The notes beneath the pieces are model-generated. The model made no database searches. It had not been told where the DNA came from and saw only the letters and a list, made by a program, of their open reading frames with translations. DNA of 64,000 nt. It comes from Burkholderiaceae bacterium (lineage in GTDB: Bacteria > Pseudomonadota > Gammaproteobacteria > Burkholderiales > Burkholderiaceae). Each line of letters begins with the position of its first letter. Position 1 is the stretch's first letter. Positions 42,892 to 51,276 of this stretch are shown piece after piece. The stretch is taken from assembly GCA_021166835.1 (NCBI GenBank), contig JAJPEN010000015.1, positions 1 through 64,000 of the forward strand, written 5' to 3'. The translations under genes and the position numbers were made by a program.

Positions 42892-44097
42892 TCAGCGAGT
42901 TCCATCGCTAGCGACAGGGGTCAGGCAAAGGGTTTCGCCAGAACCTTCGAAGTGCAGTGGTCTGGCTGAGCGCTTCTTGCCCACTGCGTCCAGGTTCACA
43001 ACTGCACCGCGCTCGATCAGGCGGGCGAGCGAGGTCTGGAGTTCGCGGGGAAGCCAGTTGGTTAATTCAAGGATGTAGGCGAATTCAGCTTGATCGACCT
43101 TTCGTTCACCCTTGCTGAGGTAGTCGAGCCAGAAGCTATCTACCTCCTCAGGAGAACTGCGCGAGCCATCAATCTCAGCCACAGCATGGTCGAAAAACAT
43201 GTCCATCGTTCCAGACTTCGCGGACTGCTCCGCAAGCTGTGTTGACAGGCGAACTCGTGCTTGGACTATGTCAACCGCCTGCGAGATGTTCATGAATTCG
43301 ACGATGCCCTTGGGGTGACACGAAAGGTAGACCAAGTGGTACTTTGTTCTCTCCTTTTCCGGATGCATGACGGTCACGTATGCAGTCCGCGCGTTGAAAG
43401 GCTTCCGCCCGGACGGAACGACAGCCTTCAGCGTTTCCCGATAGGCACCAACCAGAGCCAGCTCGCGTTCCTCGGGCGTCTTGCCGTCGACCTCGACCTC
43501 TTTACCGAGAAGCCGTCGCATGGCATCCCGGAACTGCGACATCGATGCCGCCCGATTGATGAACTCGTAGATGAAGTTGATCAAGAATTCTGATCGCGGT
43601 CGCTGAAGCAGCGGGGTCAGTACATCGATGACGATCGGCGACCACCCTTTCGGGTCAATGAAAAAGAATGTGAATGCCTCCTTGCCGGCCCAACGGAGAA
43701 TGTCAGCGCGAAGGCCGACAAAGTCGCCCTCCAGCGAGAGAGCCTCGACCGTTTTCGGCGCATCGTTGGTCAGGTACGTCGAGAGCCTCTGAAACGCGTA
43801 GGCCTCCCGTTCGATATACAAAGCGCGCATGCGCACATCGACTCCGAGCGTGGCTAGTTTCTGCTTGCAGGCTGCAAGCGTCTTCAGCGACAGAGAGATG
43901 GACGTGCCTTCCAGCTTGTCGTCTTGTGACCCCCAGGGGCCCGCGAAGCAGTCCACGTAGCAAATCTCTGCGCGACCCTTTGACCTGCCGTTCATTCCAA
44001 TGATGAGGACCAATTTCTCCAGGTAGCTCTTTAGCAGAGCGTGCTTGATCCAGGCTGGGATACGGCCGTCGTACACGTCTGGAACTTGGTTAGACAA
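42892..44097 (-). CDS. tcmP: Three-Cys-motif partner protein TcmP, copy 1
   Basis: A 401-residue protein of the TcmP family, identified by the N-terminal WIKHALLKSYLEKLVLIIGMNG and CYVDCFAGPWGSQ, followed by FFFIDPKGWSP. The core resembles class I methyltransferase folds, though the true activity is not known to me. TTG 44097 with GAGGAG upstream is the best start. Located after the second TcmP gene, 42 bases downstream, in the same operon as a DUF5131 protein, its usual genomic partner. Confidence 0.85.
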   Translation of the reverse strand: MSNQVPDVYDGRIPAWIKHALLKSYLEKLVLIIGMNGRSKGRAEICYVDCFAGPWGSQDDKLEGTSISLSLKTLAACKQKLATLGVDVRMRALYIEREAYAFQRLSTYLTNDAPKTVEALSLEGDFVGLRADILRWAGKEAFTFFFIDPKGWSPIVIDVLTPLLQRPRSEFLINFIYEFINRAASMSQFRDAMRRLLGKEVEVDGKTPEERELALVGAYRETLKAVVPSGRKPFNARTAYVTVMHPEKERTKYHLVYLSCHPKGIVEFMNISQAVDIVQARVRLSTQLAEQSAKSGTMDMFFDHAVAEIDGSRSSPEEVDSFWLDYLSKGERKVDQAEFAYILELTNWLPRELQTSLARLIERGAVVNLDAVGKKRSARPLHFEGSGETLCLTPVASDGTR

Positions 44098-44139
44098 GGA
44101 TGCGCTCCTCGAAGACCTTCGGACTGTGTAAACACAGAG

Positions 44140-45411
44140 TCAGGAGAACTGGATTGCTCGCTGCCGAGGTGCAACCAGTTGGTCGGTGGCTTTGATCTGG
44201 CCTGCCGATCGACGACTGCCACCGTCAGCAGGCACAATCTCGATGACGCGTTCTGCGATGAGATGTCCAAGCGACTCTCGGTAGATTTGCGCCGAGGCCG
44301 GTGAGCTGTTGCACGTCGTGGCGAACAGCTCGCCGAAGCTGATGCCGGTGTCGTCGGCGTACACGCGGCGGGGGATGTGCTCATTAAGCGCGGCGATGCT
44401 CGCGCGCTTGGCTACGTCGTCGAACTCGAAACCCAGTGCCGACTGTTTGAGGTACTGCGCGTCATGATCCGGGTCATATCCGACCATGTGGAACATGTCG
44501 AGACCGGCCCCGCCGTAGTGGATGAAGTAGTTGTTGTTAGCCCAATGCACTTCCGTCATGACGTCACGAGCGCGATGGTGCTGCGACATGTGAATCAGCC
44601 AGTAATCGCCGTGGCCGCCGCGATTGCGGATGAAGAAGGGTGTGAAGTGCCTGGCGCCGCAATTCTCGACCAGGCGGCGGTACAGCGTGCTCTGGAGGAA
44701 CAAGCGCCAATCGCGGTCCGAGGTCTTGATGTCTTCGATGGACCTGCCGGCGAAGACGTCGGGCAGGCCAAGTCCGTCCAAGAGGTCTTTGACCTGGTTG
44801 CCATCGTTCGCGAAGTTCATGAACGAGTCGACCCCGAACGTGAGGATTACCTCTGCGCTCGGCAGAGCCTCGAAAATCTTGCGCATGAGGTGCGTGGGCA
44901 CCTCCTTGTAGCCATACTGGTCGAGCGCGAAAATCGATCTTCCGTTCTTTGGGCTCTTCTTCTTGATGAACTGGATGATCGCGTCGGCTTTGTCCTGGAA
45001 GCGCGCTTGATCGATGTAGATGCCGTTGCCGATTCGGTCACCGTAGCCTGCTTCGCGCAGCACTTTGTCAAGGTGCAGGTAGGCATGCCGGTCGGCTTCG
45101 GTGAAGAAGTAGTCAACCTGAAGTTGAACGTGCTTGCGCCGATCCTTGTTGATCAGGAAGTCGGCTTCGCGCGTGGCTTCCAGGAAGATGAATGGCGAGC
45201 CCTTGACAATCTCCCGCGTGTCTTTGTGGACGTATAGGCCGCCGCCGGCAAAGCCGTCGACCAGCGTCAGTCGGAGGACATCCTGGTTCGGTGAACTGAC
45301 GAGGGTGCGGAAGTAAGCGGCGAGATAGGCCTGAAGAATGCGGTGCTTGGCGACGCTGTGCTGCTGGATGAAGTCAGGACCGTCCTTCCAGTTGTATTGC
45401 TTCAGCGTCAT
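44140..45411 (-). CDS. Three-Cys-motif partner protein TcmP, copy 2
   Basis: A 423-residue protein, also TcmP-like: HSVAKHRILQAYLAAYFRTL, LTLVDGFAGGG and ALDQYGYKEVP occupy the same positions as in copy 1, but overall identity by eye is low. ATG 45411 starts eight bases after the DUF5131 stop. A further upstream reading is possible but would overlap the previous gene. Two divergent TcmP genes with one three-Cys protein may mean two partner subunits. Confidence 0.82.
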   Translation of the reverse strand: MTLKQYNWKDGPDFIQQHSVAKHRILQAYLAAYFRTLVSSPNQDVLRLTLVDGFAGGGLYVHKDTREIVKGSPFIFLEATREADFLINKDRRKHVQLQVDYFFTEADRHAYLHLDKVLREAGYGDRIGNGIYIDQARFQDKADAIIQFIKKKSPKNGRSIFALDQYGYKEVPTHLMRKIFEALPSAEVILTFGVDSFMNFANDGNQVKDLLDGLGLPDVFAGRSIEDIKTSDRDWRLFLQSTLYRRLVENCGARHFTPFFIRNRGGHGDYWLIHMSQHHRARDVMTEVHWANNNYFIHYGGAGLDMFHMVGYDPDHDAQYLKQSALGFEFDDVAKRASIAALNEHIPRRVYADDTGISFGELFATTCNSSPASAQIYRESLGHLIAERVIEIVPADGGSRRSAGQIKATDQLVAPRQRAIQFS

Positions 45412-45419
45412 GCGTTCTT

Positions 45420-46166
45420 TTAAACGTGGGCAGACGATGCTGGCATGTCGTCCCAGATACGCCCTTGAAGCAGCCGGCCGTTGGCCTTCTTGGATCGGCG
45501 TTTGCCGTCGGCACCCCACCCACCCCACTGCTTGAAGAAGAACTGCACTCCCTGCTCCGCACATTGTTGGCGAACGTTCTCGACCCATTCCAGCTGCATC
45601 GGACGGGCCTTGGGTCCCGATTCTCCGCCGACGATCACCCAATGAACACCCGTTAGGTCTAGAGCGCCAACGTCGGAAAGCAACGGTTCCACCGACAAGA
45701 AGCGAATGCGAGCCTCAACTTGGCGAAGCGCTGAAATCCTTGGAACACCATATTGGCGATCTTCGACAGACACGCCGAGCCAGGCGTTGTCCGGAACCTC
45801 GCGGCTTCGGAAGAATGTGGCCATTCGGTCTGCTCGCTTGGTCAGGACCTGGAAGGTGTGCTGTGGGCAACGCCGGATAACGTCGAAAACTTGCGCGATG
45901 TAGCCGTTATCCACTCCTTTGTGGAAGAGATCAGACATCGAGTTGACGAAGTACACCGTCGGCTTCTTGCGCGCGAGCGGCTCGGCGAGGCGCTCGGGAA
46001 GGGTCGTCAACTTGAACCCGTTCTCGTAGCCGGGCGTGCCCATGGCCTTCAGACGCTTGGCCATGGTCTCCGCGTAGCAGTGCTTGCACCCAGGTGAAAT
46101 CTTGGTGCAGCCCACTGTTGGATTCCAAGTCGCTTCGGTCCATTCGATCCGGCTTGCTTGAGACAT
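45420..46166 (-). CDS. DUF5131 three-Cys-motif protein (phage Gp37/Gp68)
   Basis: A 248-residue protein with the diagnostic WNPTVGCTKISPGCKHCYA: C20, C27 and C30 (C-x6-C-x2-C). The arrangement resembles, but is not, the CX3CX2C cluster of radical SAM enzymes, and the fold is often compared with them. Genes of this family are called phage Gp37/Gp68 or three-Cys-motif. AGGAGG precedes ATG 46166. It is the second gene of the four-gene operon and lies directly before two TcmP genes. I know of no settled function. Confidence 0.88.
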   Translation of the reverse strand: MSQASRIEWTEATWNPTVGCTKISPGCKHCYAETMAKRLKAMGTPGYENGFKLTTLPERLAEPLARKKPTVYFVNSMSDLFHKGVDNGYIAQVFDVIRRCPQHTFQVLTKRADRMATFFRSREVPDNAWLGVSVEDRQYGVPRISALRQVEARIRFLSVEPLLSDVGALDLTGVHWVIVGGESGPKARPMQLEWVENVRQQCAEQGVQFFFKQWGGWGADGKRRSKKANGRLLQGRIWDDMPASSAHV

Positions 46167-46202
46167 GAGGTCCTCCTGTTCTTTAGAGTCAGTGCAAGCC
46201 GT

Positions 46203-46793
46203 CTAAACGGCGTGCAGCACGCGCGTCACGACGCCCCAGATGTTCAGTTCGTTCTTGTCGCCGATCGGGATATCGGCGAAGGCGGAGTTTGCCGCCAGCA
46301 GCAGCCAGCCGGTGGCCGTGCGCTTCAAGCGCTTGACGGTCAGTTCGCCGTCGATGTCAACAACAACGACGCGGCCGTCTTCCGGGGCCACGCCACGATC
46401 CACCACAAGTTCGTCGCCATCAGCAATGCCGGCATCGTGCATGGACCAGCCGGCGACCTTCATGACGAAAGTGCTGCTCGGGTCGCGCACCAGGTGCTTG
46501 CCGAGATCGACCGCGTCCTCTTGGTAGTCGTCGCCTGATGTGGGTTTGCCGGCACGAACGCAGCGGCCGAGCGCGGGGATGGAGGTCGGCGCGCGCAGCA
46601 CCGAAATCGGCCTCGGGCCGGCTACGTCGTCCGGGGCCGGTGGCGAACGCTTCAGTTCATCCAGGTAGCCGACCACCACGGGAACGAGGCTCTGGGGCAC
46701 CCTGACAGTCTTTGTGGGCTCGCCGTAAGCGGACTTGCGCCCGGCGCCGTGTCGGGTACCACCGTGGTTGGACTTGGTGGGCTCATTTGGCAT
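46203..46793 (-). CDS. UmuD/LexA-like S24 peptidase with DNA-binding N-terminus
   Basis: A 196-residue protein of the S24 (LexA/UmuD) family. The C-terminal domain has the Ser-Lys dyad: Ser117 in GWSMHDAG and Lys154 in LTVKRL, 37 residues apart, and a likely self-cleavage site Ala81-Gly82, 36 before Ser117. Both spacings equal those of UmuD. The N-terminus (GGTRHGAGRKSAYGEPTKTVRVP) looks like a small DNA-binding segment. No umuC follows; instead it leads the DUF5131-TcmP operon. RecA-stimulated cleavage could switch the operon on. Confidence 0.85.
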   Translation of the reverse strand: MPNEPTKSNHGGTRHGAGRKSAYGEPTKTVRVPQSLVPVVVGYLDELKRSPPAPDDVAGPRPISVLRAPTSIPALGRCVRAGKPTSGDDYQEDAVDLGKHLVRDPSSTFVMKVAGWSMHDAGIADGDELVVDRGVAPEDGRVVVVDIDGELTVKRLKRTATGWLLLAANSAFADIPIGDKNELNIWGVVTRVLHAV

Positions 46794-46810
46794 GATTTCG
46801 TGACGAAATC
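46794..46810. promoter_or_regulatory. Palindrome at the start of the S24-Tcm operon
   Basis: GATTTCG-TGA-CGAAATC, perfect 7-bp arms with a 3-base spacer, directly before the start codon of the S24 gene. A probable operator, perhaps for the S24 protein itself. It is not the E. coli LexA box. Confidence 0.65.
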
Positions 46811-47126
46811 AAGCCTAACACGCGCTGTTCACTAAAGATAGGAGAGCAGACGCCAACTTGCCCAAATTGCTGCGCTTGCAGACTCATCAACCGCTGTCCG
46901 CAATCTGCCGCCTACCAGCCGGTCCGTGTAGAGCTCGAATGACTGCAACCGCAGCATGGCAGCCGTACCGCCCGCTCGGTCGAATGATCGCAGCGTGATG
47001 GGCGTCGAGTGCGTAGGCCGCCGGATCGACTGATCAGTTAAGCCAGATCGCACCTGCCTGCAGCGAAGCGTGTGGTCGCCGTTGTGAAAGACTGAATCTT
47101 GGGCATCGGGCGAGCCAGGCCGGTGC
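46811..47126. other. Non-coding stretch between S24 gene and integrase
   Basis: About 315 bases with no gene seen. Presumably carries the promoter of the minus-strand S24-Tcm operon at its left end. Confidence 0.4.
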
Positions 47127-47993
47127 CTACCGGCCCAGATACACCGCCGTGATCTGCTCCCTCTCATGCCCCAGCTCTTCGCTGATCGTGAGCCGCGCTT
47201 CGCGATCGGCCTCGTGCTGCGAGGGCGTGAGGTCTCTCGACCGCGGCCCGCCGGCGGCCGGCGCCGGCCATCCGGTCAATTCGCGATAGCGGGTCTGCGC
47301 GTATTGATGGCGGTGGCCGTGGATGCGGTGCGCGCCGGCCGCCGCGCACTGATACTCGAAGCGGCGCAACTGCTCGACGTAGCTTCGCTCGGCCGGGATG
47401 AGGCTGCCCCTGCCTGCCAGTGCCTTGGCCTCGTCGAGGACCTGGCGTTGCTCCGCGTTGCGGATCGGGATCGCGCGCGGCCGCCCACCCTTGGTCCACG
47501 TGTCCTTGAGCGCCAGCCGGTCGCCACGGTCGGCCCACTCCGGCCGGATCTTGATCGACTCGCCGCGTCGCAGCCCGAAGGCTGCCTGCAGCCGCAGCGA
47601 CATCGCCGTGTACGGCTCAGTGATCCTGGCGAGCTCGCCGCCGGTCAATTGCCGCGCCTTGCTGATGTTGGTGACGTACTGCCGGTTGCCGATGCCGTAG
47701 TGGTCGTTGTCGCGGGCGATGACGTTCTGTTTGCCGATCTTCTCGGCCCACCATCGCAGCTGCACCATGCGGTTCTTGATCGTGCCGACGGCGAGCCCTT
47801 CGGCCTGCCAGCGCCCGATCAGACTCTGGACGTGCTTCGGCTTGAGACTTGCTGCAGCCATGTGCCGATAGCCGAGGTCGCGAAGCTGGTTCGCTACGAG
47901 GTCCAGCACGCGCTCTCGGTCGCGCTGCGTGGCAAAGCTGCCGTCGCGGTTCCGTCGGCATAGCTGCTTGAGCTGATAGTTCAGATCCCGCAT
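47127..47993 (-). CDS. Tyrosine-type integrase
   Basis: A 288-residue recombinase. MRDLNYQLKQLCRRNRDGSF begins an N-terminal core-binding domain like those of the 'phage integrase N-terminal' group. Catalytic candidates are Arg142/143 in FGLRRGES, the HGHRHQY...R stretch, His276 in EELGHER, and Tyr285 in AVYLG. The ATG at 47993 is chosen because the sequence upstream is low-complexity. It may be the integrase of the ICE or of the cargo island. It is read away from the ICE core. Confidence 0.85.
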   Translation of the reverse strand: MRDLNYQLKQLCRRNRDGSFATQRDRERVLDLVANQLRDLGYRHMAAASLKPKHVQSLIGRWQAEGLAVGTIKNRMVQLRWWAEKIGKQNVIARDNDHYGIGNRQYVTNISKARQLTGGELARITEPYTAMSLRLQAAFGLRRGESIKIRPEWADRGDRLALKDTWTKGGRPRAIPIRNAEQRQVLDEAKALAGRGSLIPAERSYVEQLRRFEYQCAAAGAHRIHGHRHQYAQTRYRELTGWPAPAAGGPRSRDLTPSQHEADREARLTISEELGHEREQITAVYLGR

Positions 47994-48909
47994 TCGTTTT
48001 GCTCGTCGCTTCGTTCTCCGTTGACTGCCCCGGTGCTCGGTTCTTCGTTGTCGCTGGTGTATGACGCGGGCTCGGTCAGTGTTTCTGTCCGTCTCGAACG
48101 CCTCGGCGTTGCGAGAACCACAGGGGACACGGGACACCACTCCCGTTTCGTGCCGGGGTGTTGCTGTTGGCCGCCGCGGCACGCGGCATTGGCACCGATG
48201 CGGCTTCCTGCGGGAAGACCGACCATCGGGTGAGCCATTGCCCCAAGGCTGGGGGTGCGCCGGTTGGCACTGTGGCTCGGAGTCCCGCGGGGAGCGGGCG
48301 GGTGCAGACCGCGTTGCACGGGCTGAACGGTTGACGCGCCAGGGGAGAGCCCGTCACGTGGGGACGTCACTTGCGACAGCCCCGACGAACGCTTGCGCGC
48401 TGGGGCCGCATGCGCGTCGTCACTACCGGCTCGCGCCGCGTAGTGACGACGCGGTTGGCGCAGTGGATTGACGCCGACGATTGGCGCAGCGTGCGACGGG
48501 AATTGCGGCAGTGGCCTTTCGGCGGATGCCCCGCTGCGGTCGAACGAGATCGACTGGGGCAAAACGGACGTGTGTTGCCCGCTGATCGGACGCGTATCTC
48601 CGGGCGTTGCGCCCGCCGGGTTTCAGGAGATGGGGCCGGCGTCGGTGCTCGCGCAAGCGGGCAGGGGCGATGCGGTGACGGGCATCAGTCGGGCTGACTC
48701 AGCCAGCGTACGTGGGTGCGATGCTGCGCCAGTCTCACGAAGACTGCAATTGCAGTGGCCCCGCTGGGGCAGGGCCGTTGTTGCGCGCGACGTGCTTTTC
48801 AGCGTCAGCCATGCGGACAGAACGAAGCTGTCCGGCAGCAGCAGACGGCTTACCCACCGCCGCGCGAGTCTTGCGTTGGTGGCGCCGATCGCGCGGCGGT
48901 GGATAAGCG
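47994..48909. other. Intergenic region with a 14-bp inverted repeat
   Basis: About 915 bases with no convincing gene. It contains CGCGTCGTCACTAC (48413-48426) and its exact inverse GTAGTGACGACGCG (48440-48453), separated by 13 bases. Such repeats occur at transfer origins and at recombination sites. Position beside the integrase is consistent with either. Confidence 0.45.
48413..48453. repeat. Perfect 14-bp inverted repeat
   Basis: Arms CGCGTCGTCACTAC and GTAGTGACGACGCG pair without mismatch across a 13-base loop (48427-48439). No T-run follows in either direction, so a simple terminator is unlikely. Confidence 0.7.
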
Positions 48910-50418
<1,509 letters not shown>

Positions 50419-50441
50419 GAGTTGAGGCGGTTGTCCAGGCT

Positions 50442-50750
50442 TCAATCCGACGGCAAGCCCTGGCTCAAGTCCCAGAACGTGCTGTGCCAGTTCGAGATCT
50501 GCCCCTCGGTCCCGCACGCAGGGCAGCGCCAGACGACAACATCTTCTTCGGTGATGCCTGTGTCGACGACGCAGTGGTCGCGCTTGCGACACTTGAAGCA
50601 AAGCGGGCCCGGCACGTCGTCGGATCGATCGAAGTCGGAGGCATGTGCGACCGCGGCGGTCAGGAAATCGGCCATCTTCCGTGCCGGGCCGCGCTCGGGA
50701 GCGATACGTCCCTTGTTGTCCAGGTAGTGTGTCAGGTCGATCACGTACAT
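50442..50750 (-). CDS. Small zinc-ribbon-like protein
   Basis: A 102-residue protein with two CxxC pairs: CFKC in the middle and CPAC near the end, as in zinc ribbons (LCFKCRKRDHC, VWRCPACGTEG). It begins MYVIDLTHYLDNKGRIAPERGPARKMADFL, a segment I have seen in small hypothetical proteins but cannot name. It lies just upstream of the DUF6880-like gene in the same direction. Confidence 0.7.
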   Translation of the reverse strand: MYVIDLTHYLDNKGRIAPERGPARKMADFLTAAVAHASDFDRSDDVPGPLCFKCRKRDHCVVDTGITEEDVVVWRCPACGTEGQISNWHSTFWDLSQGLPSD

Positions 50751-50963
50751 GGATCAGTCCATTGCGTCTGGGGCTCTGGAAAAACTCGAGCATCGATTTT
50801 CATGCTTCTCCCGAAGCAAACGTGCGTTCCTGTGAGTGCACCTCGAAATTTCTCGCGACGATCGTTCTAGAAATCAGCTGCCTCGGAACGCAGTCGGCGA
50901 ACTGGATGGAAACGCATAACTCGGAATCGTTATCGACAGCGCTTTGCCGCAGGAGTCTGCCTG

Positions 50964-51275
50964 ATGGGCTCCGCAATCGATTATCTTTCGTCCATGTCCG
51001 CTGACAGCCGATCGCTCCGAAACCGGTGGTCCGACTTCTTCGGAAGCCTGCGCACCCAGATCAGCGCAGCCTTCGCCGTGGGGTTGCCCGAGGACGACGC
51101 GCGCGCGGCCGTTGAACCGGGCGCGGGTCAGGAAGGCGACGACGGACTGGGGCCAGCGCGGTCGGCTGCCCACGATTCGGCGCGCCGATTGAGGGATGAC
51201 GCGCCGGGCTACATGACGCGCAACGGCCTCGGGAGTCTCGAGGTCGGCGCGTTCAGAGATCGAACCGGCGAATAG
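50964..51275 (+). CDS. Possible small protein opposite the end of traG
   Basis: 103 residues from ATG 50964, preceded by AGGAG at good distance, with codon use like the neighbours. It has no clear domain (MGSAIDYLSSMSADSRSLRNRWSDFF). It ends two bases before the stop of traG, which is on the other strand. A minus-strand alternative (50874-51173) has weaker support. Function unknown; may not be real. Confidence 0.45.
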   Translation: MGSAIDYLSSMSADSRSLRNRWSDFFGSLRTQISAAFAVGLPEDDARAAVEPGAGQEGDDGLGPARSAAHDSARRLRDDAPGYMTRNGLGSLEVGAFRDRTGE

Positions 51276-51276
51276 T

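Noticed and set aside
42682..42905. Two short minus-strand frames after TcmP1 that could be one frameshifted gene
   Set aside because: Join point is unclear and no family is recognised; kept only as a note in the gap entry.
47981..48562. 193-residue minus-strand frame upstream of the integrase
   Set aside because: Low-complexity composition, no ribosome site, ends inside the integrase start region.
50874..51173. Minus-strand frame opposite the small gene at 50964
   Set aside because: No ribosome site, and the plus-strand gene has one in good position.
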